A stretch of 64,000 nt of DNA from Mytilus galloprovincialis (taxonomy: Eukaryota; Mollusca; Bivalvia; Mytilida; Mytilidae), in the NCBI RefSeq assembly GCF_965363235.1, contig NC_134843.1:63093865-63157864 (forward strand), given 5' to 3'. The position numbers were made by a program, and so were the translations under genes. Shown in pieces: positions 36,888 through 49,500 of the stretch. Positions within the stretch are counted from its first letter, which is position 1; the number at the start of each line of letters is the position of its first letter. The notes beneath the pieces were generated by a model that had not been told where the DNA came from, searched no databases, and was given only the letters and a program-made list of their open reading frames with translations.

Positions 36888-37262
36888 CCCAGTCCCATAT
36901 ATTATATCAAGTATTATTGGATGCCGAATTGAATTTTAAATAGGTGCCGATTTGACTAGATGCCGATTTAACCAGGTGCCGATTTGACTTTTTCTATGGG
37001 TGCCGATTTGACTTGTACCCAGTAATCTCGGGACTATTCACTTCGTATCTTATCACCGTTAATTCTAAGAGGAACCCCATTTCCCAGTCCCATATATTAT
37101 ATCAAATATTATTGGATGCCGAATTGACTTTTAAATAGGTGCCGATTTGACTTTTTCTATGGGTGCCGATTTGACCAGGTGCCGATTTGACTTGTACCCA
37201 GTAATCTCGGACTATTACTTCGTATCTTATCACCGTTAATTCTAGGAGGAACCCCATTTCTA
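36888..37262. repeat. Tandem duplication (about 195 + 180 bp) with internal 'ggtgccgatttgac' iterations
   Basis: 'cccagtcccatatattatatca' through 'cgttaattcta.gaggaacccc' occurs twice, back to back (second from 37083). Each unit contains three or four copies of the 14-bp word 'ggtgccgatttgac', arranged in a different order in the two units. Confidence 0.9.
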
Positions 37263-37544
37263 ACTCTTTAATTATTAATTTCCTTTTGGTCAGTGGGCAT
37301 GAATCCTTCCGTACACTCCTCTGTTTAAATTGAGACGATTTTGACGGGAAATACTTCTGAAAGGGAGACAACTCGAAACGATAATATGGAAGACTCCATT
37401 TCGGCTAAAGGGGTGTTATAGGTAAAACTTCATTGATTTTAATTTAAATGATGCATATGATTTTAAATTATGCAACAACAATATTAAACCCTCAGTAGCA
37501 GGCAGACATAGAAGACATAGAATGAGTTTCAAATTAATTAATAA

Positions 37545-38640
37545 GCGGGGAATGCAGAACAACCACTCAATCTGGAGTGACAAATGGCTACTAAAATTTT
37601 ACCCAGAAAAATGTAAATATATGAAAATAACTAAGAAATCTAATAGCACTGACCATCCACCAATCTATAACCTACTAAATCATCCTATAGCACAAGTTAA
37701 AGAGGAAAAAGATATTGGAGTACTCATTGATGCAGAACTCACATTCGAAAACCACATTAGTGAGGCCCCTCATGGGGGGGTCCTAGTAATCACATAATCA
37801 CCATTTTTTTGCCAATATAATCACATAATCATTAAATATTTGCTTATCTTTAGTAATCAAATAATCATAAACTAAAAATACAGTCCTAGGTAATCAAATA
37901 ATCATGAAATATTTGGCTTAATAATCAAATAATCATTAAAAAAACGGCCAAGTAATCACATAATCAAAAACCCCATGAGGGCCCTCATTAGTGAAAAAGT
38001 GAATAAAGCAAACTCCATATTCGCAGTTCTTAGAAGAACATTTAAATACCTGGGAATAGAAACATTCATGCCACTATACAAAACCATGGTTAGAACACAC
38101 CTAGATTATGCCAGCTCAGTCTGGTCCCCATACAAAAAGAAAGATATAGACAAAATAGAAGGTGTTCAAAGAAGGGTAACAAAACAACTACCAGGGCTAA
38201 AAGACATGAGCTACCCAGAGAGACTAAAAAAACTAGGCTTACCTACATTATCCTATAGGAGAATAAGAGGAGACATGATCGAAACCTTCAAAACAATGAA
38301 CGGATACTACGACAAAGAAGTTAGCTCATTTTTAAGAAAGGCAGAAGATTCTCAACAAAGATGTAGTAGTAGGACCAACAGCAATAAAGTAGTCCATCAA
38401 AGATTCCAATCTAATATCCGTAAACACTCTTTCTCTGTTAGAATTGCTAAAACCTGGAACAAACTACCAGATAAAATAACAAAGTCACCATCGATAAATT
38501 CATTCAAAAATCGACTAAACAAATATTGGTCAGACGAAGAATTATACTATAATGACTATAGAGCAGAAATATCCGGAAGTCACGGTCAAAATAGTATAAG
38601 AAACACATTAAATTACGAGTCTGGTGAAGAGGAACCTTGA
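37545..38640 (+). pseudogene. 3' fragment of a non-LTR retrotransposon (LINE, Jockey/CR1-like), interrupted
   Basis: Two frames, 37522-37763 and 37986-38640 (stop TGA), together give the C-terminal part of a LINE reverse transcriptase. The first has the thumb-region phrase WSDKWLLKFYPEKCKYMKI and then DIGVLIDAELTFENHI. The second has VNKANSIFAVLRRTFKYL, MVRTHLDYASSVWSPYKKKD, EGVQRRVTKQLPGL, SYRRIRGDMIETFK and HSFSVRIAKTWNKLP, a series typical of the Jockey/CR1 group. The palm active site (YxDD) and endonuclease are missing, so the copy is 5'-truncated, as LINEs often are. A 222-bp element (37764-37985) interrupts it. The 3' end shows a 'tataagtaactataagtaag' tail. Few internal stops suggest a fairly recent copy. 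Confidence 0.88.
37764..37985. mobile_element. 222-bp MITE inserted in the LINE, with 9-bp target duplication
   Basis: It is flanked by identical CATTAGTGA copies (37755-37763 and 37986-37994). The inverted ends are GGCCCCTCATGGGG and CCCCATGAGGGCCC. The interior iterates 'taatcacataatca'/'taatcaaataatca'. The duplication length of 8-9 bp suits hAT-type integration. No coding capacity. Confidence 0.92.
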
Positions 38641-38970
38641 GGGATCCTGTATTGGAAATCAACTATAAGTAACTATAAGTAAGTAATCTGATACCCCTTG
38701 AAATCAAGAAAACTATACGCATGCGCATTAATACATAAACAAACCCGCGATTTGCGATTTGGAACAAGAACGTTTATTTAATTTATGATATGATGAATGA
38801 GTCTCAATTTCTATATGAGAGTACAGTATCAGTTTCATAACGGTAAAATATAGAAAACTCCACTTCAGTTCTTATATGACAGAAATAGAATTATCGAAAT
38901 TCAAAGAACTCTCGCATTTATCAAAACTGGGGAATTCCCTCTGACGTGTTCCTAAATTTATAAAAACACT

Positions 38971-40802
38971 ATCGGCCTAGCCAAGATCAGATGTGCATTT
39001 TGTGTTTCACATGAAGTCAAAAATGAGTATCACCTCAGGGAAAAACTCTTTTGATATTTTGGTTCAAAAAGGGTTTAAATTATGAAAAATTGCTATCGTT
39101 AGGCTAACACTGGAAGCATTTATATAATTACATGCAGTTTTTGGAAGAAATATTTAATATTTTTATTAAATAAATGGTGTTTAAAAGCTGTATAATATTC
39201 TTTAATGGTTGGCTTCAAGACATGGTCACCAGTGTCAGATTTTTGGTCAATGACAAAGACAACAAAATATGTTTAGAATTATTGAATATCTAACATTTTA
39301 ATTGAAAAAAAAATGACAAGAACATGTTTAACTCGCAGTTATTTCAAACAACAGTAGCTTTCTTTGATCATTAATCTTATCTGATAAAACTGTATCTAAA
39401 ATTATCTATAAATAACAAAACTTCCAAAAAAAACCTTTCTTTTGGTGTATAGAACATTAAAATAACTTGATGCATATTCTTACAATAAACAATCAAACTT
39501 AGCAATACAATTTATATGTTTTGTCTACGGACAAGACATTGTATTCATATTTAATGAAATGCATTATTAAAACCTAATTTTGATATAGCTGAAAGTGTTC
39601 TCTTGAAAAAAAAACCATACATTTTATCAGGTTTATCTATCAGAGGATGCTTAACTTCCAGGAAAATGGAAACAAATACATTTTGATAATGTCTACGGAC
39701 AAGACATTTTATTGATATTCAATTAAATGCTTTCAAAGATGATTGTTAAAGTTAAGATTAAAAGTTACTATTTAAATTTTAAGCTGTGTTTTTTAAATTT
39801 TTGAAAATATAAAAATGTACCCATAATTCTTTACATATCTCAATAATTTATTGATTAAGCCAAACTGAAGACACATTCTTTTAACTGAAATCCATATATC
39901 TGATTGTTTAAAACAATCAAACTATTATTAAAACTCAATTTTGACATAGTTGAATGTGTTCTCTTAAAAGAATAACATACATTTTACCTATCAAATTAGG
40001 CTGAAATCAAGGAAATGGGATACAAATATATTGTGGTAATGTCTACGGACAAGACAATTTCAGTTAAAAAAAAATCTGTTAGAATTAATTGTGACTATAT
40101 TCATGTTGAAAATACTGAGTTTTAATTTGAATAGATAACTTTCATCACCTATAAATAAGATTTAAGTTCCATAGTAGACAAATAATTGAATTTAATACTT
40201 GTTATGTACAAGTGTCTTGTCCGTAGACACCTCTTCATCTGCTGTTAATACTGAAATGCAAAAGATAAAGTTAGAAAGAGAGAAATACTTTTTCTTCATT
40301 TGATTTAGTTAATCTTTTAAGGTATGCATCAACTGGAATAAACAATATTGAAGTAAAATAAGGTATGCTTTTTATGACTGATAATCTGACACTTTTTAAA
40401 ATCCACTCCCGTAAAGTAATTTTACAAAAATTGAGAACACTTAAATTACCATTTATTTATTAAAAATAAGATATTTCTAAGTTTAAACAACACATAGGAC
40501 TAATTAAGACCCATAAATCTAAGCAATATTGATAAAAAGACATGTCTACGGACAAGACATGTGTCTACAGACAAGACATTCTGACATATTTTTGAATTTT
40601 TCCCTCTATTAATAGATGGTAGAAAAAAATGTTAGTAGTGTTTTCATATCTACAAAAGAACAGGAACTTAGCAATGCAACATAAATGTAATTATGCTTCC
40701 AGTTTACTAGGGAATGCATGTCTATGGACAAGACATTTTTTCACTTTATTTGTATATCCAACTTTGATGGCATATATCTCCAGCTAGTCTACTGCAATTT
40801 TG
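38971..40802 (+). repeat. 1.8-kb segment, first copy, with seven TGTCTACGGACAAGACA sites
   Basis: The segment is collinear with 61832-63844 in the same orientation ('tcggcctagcca..atca' to 'tttgatggcatatat..ctccag'). Motif sites are at 39522, 39690, 40040, 40213 (inverted), 40543, 40562 (one change) and 40719 (one change). Between them is AT-rich noncoding DNA. No terminal repeats or reverse transcriptase frame were found, so the class is unknown. Confidence 0.9.
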
Positions 40803-41084
40803 ATAAAATGGCCTAAAATATCAAATTTATCATAGAACACCAAAAAGGAATTTGTTTGTAAATGGGCCTAGTTCAAATAAATCAGTTCTTTTCATAAAAG
40901 CCCATTTGGTCAAAATATGATGATTTTGTGCAAATTTCATACTTAAAAGCTTTAGAAAAACCTTGGCTGCCATCTCAATCCAACATGTTTAATAATCAAA
41001 AGATTAAAATTTTGATATAGTATTCATCAGCCAAGGCCAAGGTTAATGATGCCAAAAACAATTAAAATATAGGGAAACAAGAAT

Positions 41085-41372
41085 GTGTCCCCAGTACACG
41101 GATGCCCCATCCGCACTATCATTTTCTATGTTCAGTGGACCATGAAAATGGGGTTAAATCTCTAATTTGGAATTAAAATTAGAAAGATCATATCATACAG
41201 AACATATATACTAAGTTTCAAGTTGATTAGACTTCAACTTCATCAAAAACTACCTCGACCAAAAACTTTAACCTGAAGCGGGACAGACGGACGGACGGAC
41301 GGACGGACGAACGAACAGACGGACGGACGGACGCACAGACCAGAAAACATAATGCCCCTAAATGGGGCATAA
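41085..41372. repeat. Dispersed repeat with (GACG)n-like tract, copy 1
   Basis: 'gaatgtgtccc.agtacacggatgcccca', 'cactatcattttctatgttcagtgg', 'aagtttcaagttgatt.gacttcaactt' and a 'gacggacggac' tract occur in the same order at 52593-52866. The end 'atgcccctaaatggggcat' is a small hairpin. A minus-strand frame full of VRPS repeats is an artefact of the tract. Confidence 0.85.
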
Positions 41373-43264
41373 AAATGACCAAAATTGACCTTTAAACAAA
41401 AATGATGTTTATTTAAGGGCTTCATAAATTTTAAAGGAAAGTGCCAAAAAATATATTTTTGTCTAAATAGTATTATTACAAGTATTTCTATGTGACATTT
41501 GTAATTTTTTGGTCAGATTTTGAAAACATCAAAAATATAGGGCCAATTTCAACCCTTCATGAACCTTCTCCTTTAAATAGTACTGGATAGTCTGAAAAGG
41601 CAATACTGCACTGATATTAAGGAACAAATTATAAATGTCTAAAGATTTGCACAACTGTATACATAATATATATAAATATATTTAACAAAAATGTATCTTT
41701 TAATAATAAAATGTTTAAAAATCAATATAAAAAATGTCATGACAAGAAGAACAGTCACATGGTGACTAATATTGCAATAGATTAACACAACAATTAAAAT
41801 ACATAACACATTTATTCAAATTACTATTATGATGTATAAAAAATATATCATAAGTATAAAACATCACTTTAAAAATGGCACAATACTCTTAATGTCTCAT
41901 ATCTGTAAATTAATACTGAATAAACATTAACAAGAGGCTGTCACAGTGACAGCCAGTGATATTGTTGGCTTTTTTCAAAATTACCTCTACCCCTTTTTAT
42001 TGGGAAAATATGCGTCATTTTTCTCAAATTGGGAAAGTTATAACGAACCATGAATTTGACTGGAACTTCAATTTGCAGACCCCTTTCAAGAGGTAAACCC
42101 TCATTTGAAATAAGACTCCTTATTGTAAGTGATAATACATAAATAGACTCTCAAATCTGAACATATAGTCATTTTATGCATTAAAAATGTTTAAATGACT
42201 GTTTTTCAGTTTGTATTCATGCACAATTACTACTGAGACTGCACTGTGTGGGAAAAAAGTTGCCTTTTTGGGAATAATTTGAAGCCATTTTTTTTTCAAA
42301 TGGGGATTATTCTCCAGGGGAAAAAGCCTTTATTCTCCAGTAATTTAAGGCAAACAATATCACTGACAGCAAACTGGATTTTCCTGCAGAAGTCAAACCC
42401 TGAACATTTGAGCAAGTATGGACACAACATTTTCAGCTTAAAACAGCTCTCTCTGAATTTGGATTGTGTTTGAATATTTGTTACAGCATAGGTTTGGCAA
42501 GTTGTCTCATTGGCATTTATACCACATCTTCTTATCAAATTATCAATTTCTGTTCAAAGGGCAATAACTCAATCACATTATAATTATAAACTTAATTTCT
42601 GAAAGGGTATCAAATTCAAGAACAGGAAAATTGAACTTGACCTGACTGTCACATACAGGAAACAACATATCTAAATCTGCAAATTTTTATCTTTGCTAAC
42701 TTATTAAAAACTTATCAGCTCACACTTTTTCAAAATTCAAAAACAAATATTGCAAAAAATTCTATTATTTTTCAGTATTTTTTGACTGAGAAAAAGACAT
42801 CACATTTTTATATACTGATACATGTTTCATTGCATGTAAAGCAATGTTTTTCTAAATGATATGTCATTGTAAACAAATAATGCACACAGAGGGGGGATGG
42901 TAACATGGGATTTTGAGACAACACTAGCAGCTAGGATTTCAATCCCCTTCATTCTTATATGAAAGACTTGTTAAATCAAGATCTAAATATATATATTTCC
43001 ATGGAGAAATCATAACCCATTCATATATTGCTCATTTATCACATATACAATTTTTGACATCTTAATTTGATATAAACACAATAAAACAACATTTAAACAA
43101 AAATCTAATTGAAATATGAAAAAAACTGACCTATTGAAATTTTACATGAGTAAAATAGCAACCCATTGATATATATATATTTGATGTATCAAAAAAGAGA
43201 CCCATTCCAGTGGCATAACCTCTATATAGGGAGAGACCTCCTGGATAATAGCCTACTCAGAAAA
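41373..43264. other. AT-rich stretch downstream of the SLC7 gene
   Basis: No exon was supported. It holds a fragment of the outer end of the TATACGACCGCA repeat near 42390-42495 ('accctgaacatttgagcaagtatggacac', 'tttggattgtg') followed by a scrap of the 'cattggca...accacatcttctta' family (42497-42538). Part of it may be 3' UTR of the SLC7 gene. Confidence 0.5.
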
Positions 43265-43532
43265 AAAAAACACATGCCCTAAACCGAATTACATATGTAA
43301 ACATATGATGCCCTAATCTGAATTTTACATCAAAGTAAACATAATTGTGATGCCCTTATCTGAATGACACATCTCAGTAAACATATGGTGTCCTTGTATG
43401 AATTACACATATCCATAACATGTGTAGCCATACTTTGAATGACACATGGCTATAGACACATGTAGCTATACTCTGAATGATATGTAACTTTACGCATATG
43501 TTGCCATAACCTGAATGACATATCGCTGTAAA
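43265..43532 (-). repeat. About 47-bp tandem array just after the SLC7 stop codon
   Basis: Five to six degenerate units ('gatgccctaatctgaat..tacat...gtaaacatat') end 12 bases from the SLC7 stop codon (43544-43546), so the array should be the beginning of that gene's 3' UTR. Confidence 0.75.
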
Positions 43533-43543
43533 AATTTGGCACT

Positions 43544-46500
43544 TCACTCTGCCTTCCCTAGTAAAAATGTCTTCTGTAATATCACTGTTGTTTTATCTGG
43601 AAATATAAATATCGGTAGATAACAGAAATATTATGTACAGCAGTCATTGATTGGTTCAATTATCTTAATCGCATATTTTACTTATTCCATTTCTAATAAT
43701 TGTACATTTTAGTATTTTCTTTCATTAACTTATAAATATTTTATGGTTTTAAATTATAATAATTAATGCTAGCTTTTACATCATTTGGTCTCTTGTGGAG
43801 AGGCCTCATTGACAATCATACCACATCTTCTGGTTTGTATACTGAAAATGATCAAAACCATATTTTTTTTTAGAACTTTTGAGCAATTGATGCAGTGATC
43901 TATTTGATGTAAATATAACAGAATTTGATGAGACTGTCACTAAAGTGAGAGGGTTAGCGCTATAAAACCAGGTTTAATCCACCATTTTCTACATTTGAAA
44001 ATGCCTGTACCAAGTCAGGAATATGACAGTTCTTGTGCATTCGTTTTTGATGCGTTTTGTTATTTGATTTTGCCATGTGATTATGGACTTTCCGAATTGA
44101 TTTTCCTCTAAGTTCAGTATTTTTGTGATTTTACTTTTTGAATTATGCTAATACTTTTGAAAAAAAAGTAACTAACATAAAAAGATATTAAAAAATCTCT
44201 TGCAACAATATCCATTCAAAATTTTACTGGCAAACTGAAGCATTTTTCTCAAAAAGTAATTCGGATCATGGTTATAGTTTTATCACAAAATGGTCTAGAC
44301 CTTCTACTGGTATTCTTATACCATCATTATAACAGGTACTGGTACTTACACATTATATCGTTGAACGATTTAGGTTTAGATTTCCATATAACACCAAACA
44401 GATATACTGGTACACCAGTGAAAAATAATACCAGAGCCATTCCTGTCCTGGTGGGCTCTGTTATAACACAGATTAGTAACATCACAAAGTTTATCACAAA
44501 CATAACAATAGGAAGAGCAATGTTCACCTGAAATTATAATAATAAAAAACAATTGTTTTTTTGCATGAGAGTTGTTTTCAATATTGACGTAAACTTCACC
44601 AGTCTCCAACGGACAGGGCACCTTTGAAGCAAATAAAAAGAATGATTGAATGATCATGCTAAGCATATCCCCACTCCTAATTTAAAATATCAACAAACAT
44701 GAATTTAAGTACTAGGTGTTTGACAGTGTAAAGCAAATTATTATCCTATTATATATTGTCCCCTAAGACAATACCTTAAATAAATGTTTATAGGTTGCAG
44801 GTTAAATTTGTTGGTGTAATCTATTATAATCAATATTTGAGAGAGAAACTTGGTAGAAATGATTTCCTATACTTCTTCTATTAATCTTATCAATTAAACA
44901 TTACAAACTTTAAGGTACTTACTTTATAAGGCCTTTTCATATCAGGACGGTATCTTCGCAGATACAGTAATGCTGACAAGACCATTAAAGTCATTATAAT
45001 AGAGAATACTTGTATGTACTCAATAAACAGCACTAATCCTCCACTAAACAGTAGAAATAATGCTAGAAATGTCTGGAAAAAAATATGTCATAAAATCAAT
45101 GGATACAAGATGTTGGAAGTAAAATGCAAACAAAATAGATACTACACTGGTTCACCTTCGGTAGAAGGACTTAAGCAGTCATAACTTATTAAGCCATTCA
45201 AATAAATCATTAAAATGATGTAAGCCTAACTAAGCTACATGTAAATGTCTTTTGTGTTCGTTTGTGCTTTTTTGTCCTGTTTTTTTTAATCAGCACTAAT
45301 TCTGGTTCTGTCAATTTTCTTGGTAATGATGTTCTTTTTATATATTTCTATTCAATTTCAACTTTTAGGCATCTCCTTTTTCAAGACTAGAAGGGGAATA
45401 CATCTGTGCGCTCAGTTGGCGTGTTCTGAACAGGTCCCGCCTGTTTTGAATCCAGACGTCAATGGAACAAATTGGAACTGAATGTATCTCATTGCTGGTA
45501 AACTTGGCATAAAGAAACAAACTCGGCATATCGAAAACTCGGATCATAACAAACTCTGCCTGCTAGTATTTATTTATATATATATATATATATAAAATGA
45601 AGTGAACATGTCAGCATTGTAGATTGCGTTTCTTATTGATTTCATTTAATCTTTTATTTTATTTTACTTAATTTATAACAATATGAAAAAAATTAAGAAA
45701 TAATAATAAATAATTTTAATTTTCCAGTGGCAACTGGCTTCACTTTTCCGTAGGCTGAATCTTTTGTCCTTTCCGAACAAAACATTACATTTTTTAGTGT
45801 CCAAATAAAAAAGACTGACTTCAAAGTTGTCAGATTATCATTATAAGAAAAAGACATCAGACGGTCACTATAAAGTGTTATTCTTACAGAAAAAGGGAGT
45901 TTTATTGCATATTTCCCTAAAAATAATGCTTGTATGATCAAGTACGTTGAAATACATTGAACCAATGATTTGTTTAGTTGTACTATACAAATCCTTGATT
46001 GAACAGATTATTATTTTGCAGTTTTTATTTCACTGAAAGCTAAAGATTATTGTATCTTTATCTTTCAGTTCCCTTCTCCGCCATTTTGAATTCTGTCTGC
46101 ACCTAATATCTTTTTGGTACTCTTGGAACGCGTTCAGAACACAATTATGTTTTGTTTTATTGAACTTCTGGCTGATTCTGTGCATTCCGATCGTCTGGAA
46201 CTAGCCAACCGAGTGCACCCCTAGCTTCCAGGATCAACATTATGTGTGTGTTTGTGCTCAGTACAAAAGGCTGTACATGCAAGCCCTTATTAAAGATGTT
46301 TCAAAATTTCACAAACAGTCACTTAAGAGTGGCTGTTTCAATTAAAGTTTCAATTTAAGAAAAACATGTAAAAAGTCATTTTAATTATTATACAAAAATC
46401 TTGTTAATTGTTTTATTCAGTTCTCGTTTATTAAATGAATTTGCAGTCATAAATTGTGTTTATTGAATTCTGATCTTTTTGACAATCATATATACATATT

Positions 46501-49500
46501 AAAATTGCAACAAATTACAATATCATATGTTGTGTTGTCAAATTTTACCAGTTCATCTCTGTCCATACAACAGAGTATATTCTAATTGATTACCAAAACT
46601 TACTATTGCTAAGATAGCTGCCCATGGTGTTAGAAAAGTAGTTTGTAATGTCCCAAATATAGAGGGAAAATGTCCATTTCTAGCTCCAGCAAACAAAACC
46701 CTGTCAGAAAAGTTACATCTTATAAAATTAAAGTACATCAAAATGAAATTATGGATTGATGTTTACTTTATGTCCAGACACATATTTCATGCATGTTCTG
46801 GATGGTCAAATAGAAAATAATATGTCTTGATAGGATATTGTTGTTAAGGCTGATGTTTATCAATATTTAAGTAGTAAGTGTTTAGTCTGTTAAATATCTG
46901 TTAGAACCTTTAAATGGTTTTTTTAAAATGCATTGTGTTCTAAAATGAAAAAGCATGTCTCTTTGTAAATTTTAAAAAAAATGAATAAGTCATAAAAATT
47001 TCAAAAATGATTTTATATGAAGGTTATCAATGATAACTTTAACATTACAATGCCCATTTAGATTAATTCATATCATCTCTAAACCTGCTTAATGAAATGC
47101 TTATATATGGCTTAGAACTTCAATACCTACCTTGAATGTCCCATTATTGATGCATTAAGTACTCCAATACAACATAATCCTACCAATATTGTTATCACTG
47201 GAGTGAGAGGTCCATAAAAATTCTGCATAAATAACTAAAATACAAGAAAATATTGCTTAAAATGATAATTGACTTAAAAAATAAAGGTGAAGGTTACAAT
47301 TGGGACCAAATTGGCTCTTTAAATTAAACATATCTTTAATTTTTGCTTTTTTTTGGTTACTTTAAATCATTGACTTTTTAAATTTGACTTACATTTTTTT
47401 TTTAAACATTTCCATTTTGCAATTAGTATAGTAAAACTGGTATATATATAAAGAGAAAAAATATAAAACACAACCATAGTGCCAGAGAAAAGATATTCAA
47501 TCAGGAAGTGTATAATTAGCTAGGCTACAGTAAAATAATGTGAGTAATGATTTCTGCAGACTATTATATTAAAATAATCTTAAAGTAAGTCTATTTTTTA
47601 GAAATTTTGAATAAAGCTGGAAGGATGTTACCAAAAATCAGCAAAAAATGATAATAGTATCATAGATTTTCTTACAGGCAAATTGATCCTAGAGCTGTTG
47701 TTTTATATAACTATTTTGGTATATATAACTTACAACAGCAACAGCATCAGATCTCAGTAATTCTGTTGGACTCAGAACAGTAAAGAAGGCCACATTGGTT
47801 AATATATACACTGTCATCACAATAAAAAATGTGATATAAACTGCTCTGGGTAAATCCCTGTGAAAACAAAAATATGATATACAAGTTATTATTTCATGGA
47901 AATCAAATTTGATATGGGAGTTCATCAAGATTGTTGTCAGACAATCAAAAATGTGGATTCTGAATGAAACATGCATGTTATGTTATTATTACAGTAACTG
48001 TATGTCAGGCTGAACAATTTTCTAAAGATGTGATTCTCAATTATATTCATTCAAACTGGGGTGGAAATAAAACTAACCATAAATATCCATCGTTAAATAA
48101 CATAGATCTAGCCAAAGAAGTGATTCAAGCAAAAGTCCTTAATATTGACTCTGCAAACATCTGAAGAACATGTATAAAACTTATATAAAAACTTACCTTG
48201 CTGGATTTTTAGTCTCTTCCATAAGACTACTAATAACCTGCCTGAAATTAAAAACATATTAAGAATTATGAAATAAGCTTAGAAAAAGGCTGAAAATGCT
48301 GAAAATGAAACAAAAATTCTGAGGTTATCACTTAAACTATGTATTTCTAAGCAGGCACATCTTGAACAAGCATACACTATTTGCTACCTGATGTTAAGCA
48401 ACCAACAATCTGTCAGTCTAAGATGGTATAATTTTCAGAAAACTTGATCAACTATAAATTAATAGCATTCTTAACAGTTACTGTATGTCTTTTTTGGAAG
48501 GATTAATATGAAGTTACAGTTTCGTTTATTCTAATGCAGGGTTTCCACTGGTGCATTATCATTTGCCAAAAAAACAAATTATGCTGAAAAAAAAATCATT
48601 ATAGGCAAAAATTTATTGAGAGAGAATTACAAAAGTTGCTTATTTTTTCTGGCTTATTTTTTCCTTTATCAGTCAACACTCTACCTTTTAAACTTGAAGT
48701 CTTCACACAATTTTATTTTGACAGAAATAGGTACCAAGCATTAAAAGCTTGATAGATATCAGAAAAATAAACTTATTAACAGTTTTTGAAATGCCAAAAA
48801 AAACTAATCTTAGATTTTATTCAACCCCTTTCAGTAGACAGGAAGTATCATCCAGATAAATGGATTGAAGACAAATTTCAACCTGTTAATGCATTGTATA
48901 CAAAAATTATTATGAACATTCTGACATCCACAAATACATCTTTTGGATTGTTTCAAGATCAAATATGTTTCAAAATACTAACCAACCTCCATATGAAAAT
49001 GTAGAGAAGAATGCAGCAAATGATATACTTCCCAAGTCTGTCTTAGAGTTGGCCATGATGTTCTCAAAATTATCTGTTTCACCTAGTCAAAAATAAAAAC
49101 AATTCTATCATGGTCATTTGGCTACAATGAAGTCTGTCCCAACTGAACCCACTGACTTATTAGGATTCTGACAGTTTGGATTCAACTGGTATCATACACA
49201 TGATACAGGTTAAACATGTTAAACTACTGGAGTACTCACTAAATACTGTAAATTCAGAAATTATTGAAAAGTTTTAATTAACATCAATAATGTGACTGGG
49301 TTAGTATCGCAATAATAAAATTATGCATTCTGATATATCTGATACATATATCTATATACAAATTTTCATTGAATCACAATGATTAATCTGCCATTTTTGT
49401 CCACACTTCAAAAATCGCAAAAACAAATGCACACAATAATTTCTGAATTAATAGTACCCATGCCATTGGTGATTAAAGTAAGTAACCTAAATAAGTTATT

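Noticed and set aside
38971-40802. Duplicated 1.8-kb segments as long terminal repeats of one retrotransposon
   Set aside because: They are about 23 kb apart with the unrelated SLC7 gene between them, and no retroelement genes or TG...CA ends fit.
41243-41425. Minus-strand ORF with VRPSVRPSV repeats
   Set aside because: It is a translation of the (GACG)n tract in a dispersed repeat that recurs at 52593-52866.
45365-45547. Minus-strand ORF within an SLC7 intron as an extra exon
   Set aside because: The flanking exons (46604-46700 and 44923-45072) join in phase 0 without it, and the region looks like a repeat.
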